A stretch of 64,000 nucleotides of DNA from Diadophis punctatus similis (taxonomy: Eukaryota > Chordata > Lepidosauria > Squamata > Dipsadidae). The translations under genes were made by a program, and so were the position numbers. The stretch covers positions 248,001-312,000 of the forward strand of contig JALIGW010000040.1 in assembly GCA_023053685.1 (NCBI GenBank), read 5' to 3'. The notes under the pieces are model-generated. The model was not told where the DNA came from. It saw only the letters and a program-made list of their open reading frames with translations, and did not search any database. Shown in pieces: positions 52,392 to 63,492 of this stretch; positions within the stretch are counted from its first letter, which is position 1; every line of letters starts with the position of its first letter.

Positions 52392-55300
52392 GTGATGGGC
52401 TGCGGAAAATTCCGTATTCGGTTCGGCTGCCATGAAGCAAGCCTGCCCTTGACTGTTGTACATGACCGACTCCCAAGTCTGCTCAGCCTAGACTGGTTCG
52501 GTGCCCTAGGAATGGGGGTGACCAGAATCAACGCTATCTCCAGCAGCTACGATGAACTTCTTCACGAGTTCCAAGACGTATTCGACCAGAGACTTGGCAA
52601 GTATGTGGGCACTCCAATTTCCTTTAGTCTAGACCCTAAGATACCCCTGATCAGACTAAAGCCTCACTGAGTTCCCTTCACGCTTAAACCCAAGATCGAC
52701 CAGGAACTAGATAAGCTTATTAGTCAAGGAATATTTGAACCTGTCGATCATGCGAAATGGGAAACACCGATAGTAACACCAGTGAAAAGTGATGGGTCCA
52801 TTCATATCTGTGTGGACTACAAATGCACACTTGACAAGGCTCTTCAACAGAGAACGTACCCAGTACCAGTAGTCCAGCATTTATTGCACACTTTGGGCCT
52901 GGGCACCATTTTTGCAAAGTTAGATCTCACGCAGGTGTACCAACAACTACCGGTTGACCGCGAGACGGCAGAGGCGCAAACTATAGTTACGCACTGCAGG
53001 GCATTCAAATGCAATAGACTTCAATTCGGCGTCAGAGTAGCCCCTGGTATATTTCAAGACATTATAGAAAGGGTATTAAACAAGGTGCCGGGTGTGGTCC
53101 CCTATTTTGACGACATTTTAATTACTGCAAATGACGAAACCCAGTTAAGAGTTAAGGGAGGTTTTGTCAAGATTTAGAGCCGCTGGATTGAGAGCTCTAA
53201 AGCTCTCAAGCCAGCAAATGCCAAATCGGGGTGCCGGAGGTAGAGTTCTTAGGATATAGAATAAATGGGTCTGGCATATACCCCACAAGGGATAAGGTCA
53301 GGGCAATAAGGGAGGCTCCTGCCCCTACCAACAGGACTGAACTCCAAGCTTTCCTGGGCCTGTTGAATTTCTACAGCATTTTCTTAGCCAACAAGGCCAC
53401 TGTTGCTGAACCTTTGCACAAACTGTTATCCAAAAAGACCCGGTGGGTTTGGGGACCGGCTCAAGAAACTACTTTTAGGGCCGTAAAGGACCTCCTTTCC
53501 AAGGACAGTTTCCTGATTCAATTCAGTGAGACCCTTCCCATGGTTCTTGTCTGCGACGCCTCGCCTTTTGCCTATAAGCCATAGACTGCCTAATGGCTGC
53601 AAAGTCCCTATAGCGTACTTTTCCAGGACACTTTCTAGTGCGGAACGCAACTATAGCCAGCTCGACCGTGAAGCCTTAGCTGCCATCGCAGGAGTGAAGA
53701 GATTTCACGAGTATCTATATGGGAGAGACTTAGCCGCCCAGAGTCCCCTGGGAGTTGGGCGGCATATAAATCCATTTAAATAAAGAAAATAAATAAATTT
53801 GAGCTGGTCACTGACCACAAGCCCTTATTAGGGCTTATTGCAGGCGACAAGCCCACTCTGGCCTCTCTCTCTCTGCGTCTGACACGCTGGACTATTTTTT
53901 TAGCTGCATACTCATACAAACTGATCCATCGACCAGGCAAGGCTATGGGGCATGCCGATGCCCTGAGCTGGTGTCCCCTGCCCGAACTTGTGGACGACCC
54001 CACTCCGGGCATCCCTGTCCTCTTAATTGACTGTGCTGGGCCGGGCCTGATTACTTTGGCCAACATCGCTGCCCAGACTTCCAAGGACTCTGTATTTCGA
54101 ATTATTTTGAACTGTGTATGGAGGGGGTGGCCGCAAGGGCCAGTTAAACCTGAGTTCGGACCATATTATCAAAGACAACACAAAATATCGGCGCAAGGGG
54201 GGGTGCCTATTGTGGGGCGAACACATCATTGTTCCTCCGTTGCTACGAGAGGAGATTCTAAGGGCTTTACACGAGGGGCACCCAGGGGTGGTCAGGATGA
54301 AAGCATTGGCCCGGAGCTATGTGTGGTGGCCCAACATGGACAAACAGGTGGAAGAGTGGGTCGCAGGGCGCACTCCATGCCAGGAGTCTAGGCTTGCCCC
54401 TCCAAAATCCCCGGTGTATGAGTGGGAACAACCCAGGGCCCTATGGTCACGAATCCATATTGATTTCGCTGGCCCATTTCATGGGCAAACCTTCATGGTC
54501 ATTATTGATGCATACTCAAAATGGCTTGAGATAATTATAATGTCTTCCACTACCACCGATGCTGTTATTTGGGCGCTCCAGAAATTATTTGCCACCCATG
54601 GACTGCCCGATTCCTTAGTCTCTGATAATGGCCCACAGCTAACTGCAACCCGTTTTGAAGGGTTCTTGGCCAAATTAGGGATCAGGCATACACTGTTCGC
54701 TCCCTTTCACCCGAGTAGCAATGGCCAAGTTGAACGCATGGTGCAGGCAGCTAAGGAAGCTTTGAGGCGGTTAGGGCCAGGAGACTGGCAAGCCCACATC
54801 GATAAGTTCCTCCTGATGCAGCATATTACCCCTAGCACGGTCACTGGGAAAAGCCCAGCTGAGTTGTTGATGGGCCGGAGGCTCCGGTCCATACTAGACA
54901 GGTTACATCCAAATTACTCAAATAAAAAAGAGCAAAACAGTCCCGTTCGAACCAGAATGTTCCAAACAGACGACCCAGTGTTCGCTAGGAACTTTGCAGA
55001 GGGTCGTCTATGGCTACCTGGGGAAATCCCAGAGGTTACAGGCCCAAAATCATACATAGTACTACTAACTGATGGTAGAAAATGGCGGCGCAACATTGAC
55101 CAACTGCGCAGCCGCCATCCACTAAACGCTGATTGCCAACAAAACCCTAACGATGATTTCCCTACAGCTAACACTAATCCGAGGGAACCGGATAACTTAT
55201 CTGAAGAGCCAGAGTCACCACCTATCAATGGCCAGGAACCGGTCCCCGTAGAATCTTCAGCCCCGCCCAGGCCATTCCAGGAGGTTCCACAGGCGGAGTC

Positions 55301-55427
55301 AGAGATAAAAAACCCGCCCTCTCTGTCCAAAGCCAACACCCAAACTGAACTGCGCAGGTCATCTAGGGTATCACAATGTCCTGCCTATCTAAAAGATTAC
55401 GTATGCAAATGTGTCAGACTAAACTAA
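52392..55427 (+). pseudogene. pol: Gypsy-B pol: reverse transcriptase, RNase H, integrase
   Basis: RT: SDGSIHICVDYKC, motif A FAKLDLTQVYQQLP, motif C VPYFDDILITA with both Asp. RNase H after a shift near 53165: VEFLGYRINGSGIYP, AFLGLLNFYSIF, LVCDASPF, YSQLDREALAAIAG; it is interrupted by a LINE tail at 53733-53797. Integrase: HHCC in HEGHPGVVRMKALARS and CQESRLAP, core residues in HIDFAGPFHGQ, VSDNGPQ and SNGQVERMV (D, D, E all present). C-terminal GPY/F-like part VTGPKSYIVLLTDGRKW, then an acidic Pro-rich tail to the stop at 55427. Breaks: stop near 52670, shift near 53165, stop near 53581, shift near 54190. The open part 54114-55427 is 437 codons. Confidence 0.9.
53733..53797 (+). mobile_element. 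L2-like LINE tip (65 bp) in Gypsy-B RNase H
   Basis: GCCGCCCAGAGTCCCCTGGG then GGGCGGCATATAAATCC and an AATAAATAAA tail, exactly the 3' end of the L2-like LINEs. It lies between the GRD and FELVTDHK parts of RNase H, so the element was intact here before. Confidence 0.85.
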
Positions 55428-55438
55428 ATGGGGAGGGG
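55425..55438 (+). promoter_or_regulatory. Gypsy-B polypurine tract
   Basis: AAATGGGGAGGGG directly before the 3' LTR start TGTTATG. Confidence 0.8.
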
Positions 55439-55656
55439 TGTTATGTATTAAGGTTAATACTGAAGTTAAACTGTTTACACCAAGGTCTGCTTTGCAGAGT
55501 GGGAAAATAGAGATCGCTGATTGGTTGAACCAGCCGACAGCCCTCTATATAAGAGAGAGCAGCCAGGCTGGTTCCTTTGCTGGATCTGACTGTATTCAAA
55601 TAAAGAGCTGTTAGTCACTATTCTGCCTCCAGCCTCTTCAGTACCAGAACTTAACA
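55439..55656 (+). repeat. Gypsy-B 3' LTR
   Basis: 218 bp, partner of 49337-49553. TATATAA at 55546-55552 and AATAAA at 55599-55604. Followed by the duplication AACAC and resumed CR1 sequence. Confidence 0.95.
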
Positions 55657-55785
55657 AACACTGTCTGCCATTTTTAGTAATAGGCAGCCCATTCAAAGTA
55701 CAAATTAGCCGCTCAGAGTCCATGTGGAGTTGAGCGGCATATAAATACAAATAATAAATAAATAAATAATAAATAAATTATTCAT
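55657..55785. repeat. CR1 remnant and an L2-like LINE tip
   Basis: 55657-55690 continues the minus-strand CR1 cut by Gypsy-B (complement of AAAATGGCAGACAGTGTT). From about 55706 GCCGCTCAGAGTCCATGTGG and GAGCGGCATATAAATAC with an AATAAATAAA tail is another truncated L2-like LINE end on the plus strand. Confidence 0.7.
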
Positions 55786-56760
55786 AAATTAGATGTTGTT
55801 AATTCTAGAACTAACTATACTCAAGTATTCACTAACACTCTGTTTGAAGACCTTGCCCAACACAGACATCAGGGTGCTACGTCTGCAGGTTCCTGGACTT
55901 TATTCTTCCTTTATTTAAAAATAGTTATGACATTTGCTCTCTTTCTGTTTCCCCCCACAAATAAATAGCTCAATCAATAATATCCTGCCCATGTGTTTGC
56001 AAGTATTCTTCTCTTTTTCCCCTCAGCTTTAGAGTTCAGTAAGAAAGACAGAAAGTTCTTTGGTGCTCTTTTAAAGTCTTTCACTTTTCTATCCAAAAAT
56101 AATATAAGATGGATCTTTGGTGTACAATGGAACAAAGTTGTTCCAGATTTCTAGAACCTCAACCTCCGTGGGAGTGGAAAGCTTCAGACGATGCTTAATA
56201 CCTTTCAGGTTCATGCTCAATATGTTTATGATTCATCTCAAGTCACAAAATGTCTGCAGTTCTTGATACAAAAGCAGAGGTACCGTATGCTTCATTTTTA
56301 AAAATCCTTTCAATCTAAGACAAAAAGAGTTGCAAGAATGACAAATCCAAGGAATGACAAGAAATGCTTTTAAAGGAAACTTTAAAGGTCTACATAGACT
56401 GGAAAACAAGGTGGAGAACCAAAGAGTTAACTGTAAAACATTTTGCCTCAAAAACTTGTCCAATTTAATTTTTAAAACCTTCCAGGGAAAATGAAACAGT
56501 CTGGTATCTTAGATTATTTTACTCTAGGAGGTTTCATAATAGACATCAAACTAGATTACTTGTGACAGAAACTTTCTGAATTCTCTAGTATTGATTCATA
56601 TTCAGTACCCTGTAACTATCAGGTTTCAAGGGAAGATTTTTTTGTTATTATTACTGAATTTATATCCTGCCTTTCTGTTAATTCCAAGTATAAAAATACA
56701 AGGAATAAAACATAGAATACTAATGCAATTAAACCAAAATTAAAATATTATAATAAAAAT
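55786..56760. other. Unassigned sequence
   Basis: About 975 bp, AT-rich, without recognised repeat ends or coding signals. Confidence 0.45.
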
Positions 56761-57178
56761 TGTCAGGCTGAAGCCATTTTAGTTGGGGTCTTTGGCTTGC
56801 CACATTTTATAGTAGTTTAATGTGCATTCTTTACTGTGGGAATTTGGGAGGGGGAATTGCATGAGGGCTGTCTGTATGTAGCCATAACAAATTCTTTCTA
56901 GATAGTCAAGGTCGTCCTTTGTCTTCGCACTCCTGCACCTGCATGGAAGGAGATGGGTAGATTCTTGCCAGGGTGGCAGTTGAAGATTGGTCAATGTGAT
57001 GGACTTGGGGGTGTGGGGAAAAGGGCTTGAACTTTCAACTGGGTGGAAAAGCCCCGGGGACTTCAGATTTGGGTTTCTCACAGATGTGCCAACATGGCTC
57101 TGCTAATAAATTGGAACTTTGAGGAATACTTTGCCTCGGACTCTGATTTAGTTTTCGATGCTATTTGGAACCCTGACA
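56761..57178 (+). repeat. Possible LTR (retrovirus-like), solo or partial
   Basis: Begins TGTCAGGCTGAAGCC and ends TTGGAACCCTGACA, giving TGTCAG...CTGACA terminal inverted repeats as in endogenous retrovirus LTRs. A polyadenylation-like CTAATAAATTGGAA lies near 57101-57114. No partner copy and no flanking duplication were found, so both class and extent are uncertain. The following 57179-57300 has TTTGGGGTCCGGCAACGG, which would fit a leader sequence. Confidence 0.35.
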
Positions 57179-57310
57179 CTAACCTGAATCTCTCTTAAAA
57201 TTCACTCAAGTACCCCGAATCCTCGGGACTCTGTTTGGGGTCCGGCAACGGGCAGTGTAAAGACTCAGGGAAGATGGATGAAGAGAAGCATGCCATGTAA
57301 CCTGAGGTAA

Positions 57311-58320
57311 TTATCTGAGGTAATTATGCTGAGCAATAGGTAATGGTTTGTTCAGAATGTCAGCTATCTGATATCTTGTTGGCACATATTCTAACTTTAT
57401 GAGACCTTGTCTTACTGACTCTCTAACATTCTTGTAACGAATGTCAATGTGTCTGGACCTTGAACCTGTGAAGTGAGTCCTGTAAATGTAAACTACTGAT
57501 TGATTATCTTCCATCACAGTGATCGGTTTTTCCGGCTTCGTCCAGATATCTGTAACTAAGGAATCAAATCAAGTTAGAAAGTTACATGCATCAGACACAC
57601 ATGCATACTCTGCTTCAGTTGATGAGCAGGAAATAAAACTTTGTTTTCTTACGTTCCAGTAAACTGGACATCCATTCAGGAACATTATGTAACCTGATGT
57701 GCTTTTTCTTGACTCCTTATCACTTGCCCAATCTGCATCTGCAAAACAATACATGTCTGCAAAATCTGTATGTTCTGGTTCTAGCTTCAATTTGAAGTGT
57801 TTTGTGTGTATCAAGTATCTCAATAACTTCTTAATACATGACCAGTGAAACTCTGTTGCTTTGCCTACATGTCTTGAAAGTAAATTAACACTAAGTGCTA
57901 TGTCTGGTCTAGTCCATCCACTAATGTAAAGTAGTGAACCAATTACTGAATGATAAAGTGTTTTATCCTTGAACTCAGGACTGTATGCATCTTTCAAATT
58001 GTGAAAATCAGTTTGCATAGGTGTTTGTGTAGGCGTTGCATCTGTCATGTTGCAATGATGCAAAAGTTGATCTATCTTAGTTTTTTGTGAGAAGCTAAAC
58101 CCCTTCTGTGTCTTTTCTGTGTCTTTTCAATGTGAACTCCTAAATATTCATTGATGTGTCCTAATGATTTCAATGTGAAGTATTGTTGCAAACCTTTAAC
58201 AAAATTCTCACTCATGTGTTTGTTTGGACCAATGTAAACAATGTCATCAACATAAACAAGAACAATTTCATAAAAATGTTGAATAAGGAGTGTGTTGCAT
58301 TCTTGAAGTATAAACAGGAG
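57311..58320 (-). pseudogene. pol: Copia-C pol fragment: end of RT and RNase H
   Basis: Minus strand, 5' to 3': RT end with YVDDIVYIGPNKHMSE (58230), then HCNMTDATPTQTPMQ, RSVIGSLLY-type block (HSVIGSLLYISGWTRPDIAL), and RNase H with YCFADADWASDKES, CSSTEAEYAC and EDNQSVVYIYRTHF, ending near 57311. Shifts or stops lie near 58068 and 57545. It is cut at 58320, in the middle of RT, where an inverted L1 5' UTR begins. The protein is very similar to Copia-B. No LTR is attached. Confidence 0.88.
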
Positions 58321-59076
58321 GGTGCTCAAATCCTTTGTTAAAAACAGTCTTTCCAGGTTTAAAAGCCATTTAAGATTTAAAGTTAAACTTTTTGTTTTAG
58401 TCCAAAATCAGAGAGAGAAGAGAGAGTTCATCAAAATCAGGCATTTTCAGACATTTTTAGACAAAGGGCCAAATCCTTTATTAAAAACAGTCTTTCCAGG
58501 TTTTAAAGCCATTTAGGTTTTAAAATTGGATTTGTTATTTTATTCCAAAGTCAAAGAGAAAGAAAAAATTCCCCAGAGTCAAGCATTTTCATACAAAGGG
58601 CTGCTAACGAAACAAAACTTTCATTCTAGCTTTCACTTTCCACACCCTTTGAATCTTCAATCGCCATTTTGTTGCTTGTTAGCTCAGTTAATTTGTAACT
58701 TCCGAAGTGAAAGTCAGCATTGGAGTTAAGGTACTTGCCATTCGAGTCTCCTGCCTTTCTCTGTCTGCTGTCTGCAGTAAATCAAAGTGTTATAAATCCT
58801 ATCTTGAAAGCAGAGCTGGTTGCGGCATCTTGCTCCGCAAAAGCGGAGGCGTCCGAAGTCCTGGAGCAAATGACAGGCTGCCTGGGGAGCCCTCACCCTT
58901 CGCGCCCCAGATTGTCTCCTGGGGCACTAGGGGGGCTTTACCCTCACCTGTCGGCTCTCATCTCTCCCCTAAGCCCAGGGAGAAGATTTTCAAGCCATCA
59001 GACAGCTGTTCTGGCGGCTTTACAGGACCTCGGGACAGGTGCTCAACGAGGAGTGTCCTCGATGCCTCCAGATTTA
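58321..59076 (-). mobile_element. L1 5' UTR fragment, inverted, without the rest of L1
   Basis: Read on the minus strand, 59070-58800 matches the GC-rich L1 5' UTR at 10515-10715 (CCCCCCTAGTGCCCCAGG, CTGGGGCGCGAAGGGTGAGG, CTCCGCTTT-GC-GAGCAAG). The following AT-rich part down to 58321 is probably the same 5' UTR but aligns only loosely. No ORF1 is present. It lies directly between Copia-C and Copia-B. Confidence 0.72.
58329..58600 (-). repeat. Two tandem units of about 135 bp in the L1 5' UTR fragment
   Basis: Units of about 58329-58467 and 58468-58600 each begin (plus strand) AAATCCTTT-TTAAAAACAG followed by TCTTTCCAGGTTT and end with ACAAAGGGC. Repeated 5' UTR units are typical of several L1 families. 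Confidence 0.8.
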
Positions 59077-59079
59077 TTT

Positions 59080-59541
59080 GTTGAGGCTATTGGTTTTCAA
59101 ATGGTCAGTATTATCATCACTTCATTGAATTACACATGGAAGGATGCCATTACACAAATTAACCAAGTAACTGTTGCTCAAAGAACTGTTGACAATGTTT
59201 GTAGAATTTTAACAGAGCAAGAAGCCCTTATACTTGCTTCACCACATTTGCAATGCCCACTAGCAGTGGCCAGAGCTCTAGCCAGACGACCCTTCGATAG
59301 GGAATACATCCCAAGGATGCCAAGATGCCAGTTTTGCGATTGTGTGGGTCATGCCAGCAAAGATTGTTTTCAACGGGCCCTAGTTCCTGTCCAGCACCAG
59401 TACCAGTACCAGGCCAGTGGCACAGATTTCAGAGGTACATACCAGCCCAGAGGAACAGCCTACAGAGGCAGCAGAGGCAGAGGCGGAAGGCAGCGTTGCC
59501 CCGGTCCCAGGTGCGACTCGCAAGGCCCATATGCCACATGA
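59080..59541 (+). CDS. gag: Copia-B gag, C-terminal part
   Basis: The frame is open from the L1 junction to the stop at 59539-59541. It covers the end of the gag core (ITSLNYTWKDAITQINQ, RTVDNVCRILTEQEALIL) and a CCHC zinc knuckle CQFCDCVGHASKDC, followed by an Arg/Gly/Gln-rich tail. The N-terminal two thirds are lost. The first codons upstream belong to the L1 piece, so the true start is missing. Pol is open in the +1 frame from at least 59417, giving an overlap of about 125 bp. Confidence 0.82.
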   Translation, partial: VEAIGFQMVSIIITSLNYTWKDAITQINQVTVAQRTVDNVCRILTEQEALILASPHLQCPLAVARALARRPFDREYIPRMPRCQFCDCVGHASKDCFQRALVPVQHQYQYQASGTDFRGTYQPRGTAYRGSRGRGGRQRCPGPRCDSQGPYAT

Positions 59542-62500
59542 TTTACAACCACGTCAGCAATATGACAGACATCTCCTATGGACTTTGGACAGTGGAGCTG
59601 CGATTAGCATTTCCTACCAAAAGAATCTTTTTAAAGAATTACACAAACCAGAACCAGAATTTCGTAAACTTTATGCATTCACAGAACAACCTTGCAAGGT
59701 TGAGGGAAAAGGAACTGTTTACATTGAAGAGTTAGACACACTGGTTCCAGATGTTTATTATGTTCCTGCTGCATCTTTTAATTTGCTTAGTCAAAGTCAT
59801 TTGTCTACTGTTTTAGATTTTCAGGTTAATCACCTAAAGAAAGCAATTTATATTCTTAAGGATGGTGATATTGTTGCCAACACAATTTTGATTGGTGGAG
59901 TCCATTACTTGAGGCCAAAGCCTAAACCTCAAGCTCAGGCAAGTATAAAAAACTCAAAAGAGAAAAACACAGGCCCAGAGAGAGATGTCCCAGAGAGAGA
60001 TCCTGTGATTGCTACACAGGCTCCTAAAGCCATTACACCACAAGTAGGCAAACAAATTGCTAAATGCAAACCTAAGGTTCCTCATTCAAATGTAAATGTT
60101 CCAAATTCATTAACAGGTAAACCTTTGCATTCCAGATGTATCTACAAATGGCATCAAAGACTGGGGCACCCAAGTTTTGAAGTTCTTAAGAAGATGCCAT
60201 ATTTCATTCAGGGTTTAGATTTTAAAAATTGCAAAGTATTTCTAGATTGTGCTATTTGCAAAAGGGCAAAATCAAAGGCAGCAGCAATTCCAAAACATGC
60301 TATACGTAAGTCAACACGCATTTTTGATTTGGTTCACACTGATATAGTGGGTCCTTATAGGCCAACTATTGGTGGTAAAAAGTATTTCTTAACTATTGCT
60401 GATAATCATTCCAGATATGGTTATGTCTTTCCTATGAAAGAAAAATCTGAGACCTTTCTGACCTTTAAAGACTTTGCAGTCCAGGCTTACAATCAACATG
60501 GTGTGAAGATCCGAAGAATTCAGAGTGATCGAGGCTCCGAGTTCATGTCACAACGTTTCCAGGACTGGATGCGTAAAAGCGGTATTATACACCAAACATC
60601 AGCCCCTTATACTCCGCCTCACAATGGAATTTCAGAGAGATGGCAGGGGGTCCTACAAACCATGATGTGCTGCCTCCTAGAAGATGCTAATCTTAAACAT
60701 TCATTTTGGGGCGAAGCAGTTAAGTATGCAAATTACATTGTAAATCGTATTTGGAGCAGTGTGATTGACCAAACACCTTTCTACATGTTATATGGCTACC
60801 AGCCAGATCTTTCTAACTTACACATTTTTGGTTCATATGCAATGGTGAACATTCCATTAGCACTAAGAAGAAAAGGTGGCCAAATTGTAAAGAGACTGAG
60901 ATACATGGGTGTTGATGACAATTCAAAACGGGGAAAATTCATTGACTCTTGAAACATGATAATAGTTTCTAATTCAACTAACTTTGAAGAAGACTCAGAT
61001 TGGTCCAGGGTACATTCTAATGATCCTGGAGTTTATTTTCCCAGATATGAAATTATTGATACAGAACAACTTGATGTTCCATCTTCACCAGCTGCGAATG
61101 CTCATGCTAGCGACAATGATGGAGATGAGGACGAAAAAGAAGAAGATTGGACTACCATTCCGAGACGTTCCAAGAGAACTACAAAAGGTATTCCTCCAAA
61201 GAAATACACACTGCACTGCACAGACAAACCATCGCCATTGATTTGTAATGTTACACTTCCACAAGAGACTTTTGCACAAATAAAATATCTTTCTGAAGAT
61301 GAACAAGAAAAATGGCACAAAGCTATGCAAGTTGAGATGGACAGTCTGCAAAAACTTAAAGTATTTACACCTGCACCACCTCCAACAAATAAGAAAGTCA
61401 TTGGCACAAGATGGGTCTACAAAATTAAACAAAAACCAGATGGTGAATCATTGTACAAAGCAAGACTTGTAGCACAAGGTTACGCACAAAGTTATCCAGA
61501 GGACTACACAAACACTTATTCACCCACAGTGCGAACTGAAAGTGTAAAAATAGCTTTAACCACAGCTACTATTCTTGGACTTGAAGTTTTCCAGTTTGAT
61601 GTTGAAACAGCTTATCTACATGCAGACCTAGATGAAGAAATCTACGTGAAGTGCGCCCCCGGCTTCCATGATGGATTCCGTGGCCGAGAAGGGGACACAT
61701 GGTTTCTCAACAAAAGTCTTTATGGTCTGAAACAGTCAGGTTTAATGTGGTATAACTGTCTCAAAGACAAACTAAATTCTATGGGCTTTATTAAGTCCGA
61801 AACTGATGAATGCGTGTTCACAAAAAGATATAAAAATGCATACAAAATTATTCTTGTTTATGTTGATGACATTGTTTACATAGGTCCTAACAAACGCATG
61901 AGTGAGATCCTTGTTACAGGTTTGCAGAGATACTTCACATTGAAGTCACTAGGTCACATCAATGATTATTTAGGTGTTCAGATTGAAAAGACACAGAAGG
62001 GGTTTTCGCTTTCACAAGAGACCAAGATAGAACAACTTTTACATCATTGCAACATGCAAGATGCCACACCAACATATACACCTATGCAAACAGATTTTTG
62101 TAATTTGAAAGATGAAGAAAGTCCTGAGTTCAAGGATCAAACACTTTATCGTTCAGTAATTGGTTCACTACTATACAGTGGTGGGTTCCTACCGGTGCGG
62201 TCCACTCTATAGCACCGGTAGCGGCCCGCTGGTGACGTCACAGTACCGGTGCGGTCGGTTGCCGGTGCCTGGGCGCCGCCATTTTTTAAAAAAAAAAGTT
62301 AATTTTTTTTAAAAAAATTCTTCTGTGCATGCCCAGAAGCTGAGCTTCCGGCACTGCGCATGCGCTGCCTTCCTACCCCACAGTGAGTCCCAGCAGGGGA
62401 GGATGGCTGAGGGAGCACGTGAGACTCTCAAAGAACAGGCGGCAGGAGCTATCTCCATTCCCCTCCCTTCAGCAGTCCGAGAAGCCACGAACGCGCGCTG

Positions 62501-63458
62501 ATGATCCCAGGCATTTTCGCACATTCGAGGCTTCTTGAGCTGCTGAGGGGAGGGGGAACGGGCGGCAGGAGCCTAGGATCATCGAATGGGGAGAAGCATT
62601 CAGGCCGGACAGAGCCTCCTAGAAGAACCGCTGTTGCGGTCTTGCTGCTCCCGCTGCGGGGGACTGCATTGTGGGTGGGCAATGCCCCCCCCACTTCTCC
62701 GGCCGCTGCCAAGCTCCCGAGGCCCACACCCACCCGGTCACATGGCTGGCAAGCCACACCCACAAAATAAGCCATGCCCACAGAGTGGTAGTAAAAAAAT
62801 TAGGAACCCGCCCCTGCTACTATATATTAGTGGTTGGACTTGACCAGACATAGCACTTAGTGTCAATTTGTTGTCACGACACGTAAGCAAAGCAAAAGAG
62901 TTTCACTGGTCATGTATCAAGAAGTTATTGAAGTATCTAAAGTACACTCAACACATGAAATTAAAGCGAGAACCAACACATTCTGATTTTGCTGAACTAT
63001 ATTGTTATGCAGATGCTGACTGGGCAAGTGATAAGGAATCAAGAAAAAGCACCTCAGGTTACATAATGTACCTGAACGGATGTCCAGTTCACTGGAACAT
63101 GAGAAAACAAAGTTTTGTTTCTTGTTCTTCAACAGAAGCAGAATACGCTTGTATGTCAGACGCTTGTAACTCTCTAACCTGGTTCAATGCTTTAGTTACA
63201 GATATCTGGACCAAACCGAAGCAGCCAATCATTATGATGGAAGACAATCAATCAGTAGTTTACATTTCAAAAACACGTTTCACAGGCTCAAGGTCCAGAC
63301 ACATTGACATTCATTACAAAAATGTTAGAGATTTAGTAAGACAAGGTTTCATTAAGTTAGAATATGTGCTAACAGAATATCAGATAGCTGACATTTTGAA
63401 CAAGCCATTGCCAGCAACACAACATGAATTTCTGAGACATTTAATGTGTGTAGAGTGA
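59417..63458 (+). pseudogene. pol: Copia-B pol: protease, integrase, RT, RNase H
   Basis: Protease LWTLDSGAAISIS (about 59575). Pre-integrase HHCC in KWHQRLGHPSF and CAICKRAK. Integrase core D, D, E in VHTDIVGP, QSDRGSEF and NGISERWQG. RT: IGTRWVYKIK, KARLVAQGYA, FDVETAYLHADL, LYGLKQSG, motif C LVYVDDIVYIG. RNase H: YADADWASDKES, CSSTEAEYAC, EDNQSVVYIS, ending TGA at 63456-63458. Breaks: TGA at 60950-60952 in the same frame on both sides; a hAT MITE at 62176-62816; TGA at 62841-62843. Both TGAs are next to a C or A position where Arg is expected, compatible with CpG decay. Otherwise about 1,100 codons are open. Confidence 0.9.
62176..62816. mobile_element. hAT-type MITE in Copia-B
   Basis: Ends CAGTGGTGGGTTCCTA and TAGGAACCCGCCCCTG, identical 8-bp flanks CTACTATA (62168-62175, 62817-62824). 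641 bp. The interior matches 24911-25565. It splits pol exactly between the SVIGSLLY and SGWT blocks that are adjacent in Copia-C. Confidence 0.95.
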
Positions 63459-63481
63459 TTTAATCATATCCACCCAACCGA

Positions 63482-63492
63482 CAAAGAAGGGG
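63482..63492 (+). promoter_or_regulatory. Copia-B polypurine tract
   Basis: CAAAGAAGGGG before the LTR start, identical to the tract of Copia-A at 9043-9053. Confidence 0.75.

Larger units (their letters stand above)
49337..55656 (+). mobile_element. Gypsy-B: full-length Ty3/gypsy-type element
   Basis: LTRs of 217 and 218 bp (49337-49553, 55439-55656) with identical 5-bp flanks AACAC (49332-49336, 55657-55661). The order is gag, protease, RT, RNase H, integrase, with no env. I count about 6-7 differences between the LTRs, about 3%. It is inserted in a minus-strand CR1 and contains a 1752-bp hAT element and a LINE tail. Reading frames are broken at several points, so it is not autonomous now, but RT and integrase catalytic residues are intact. 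Confidence 0.95.
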
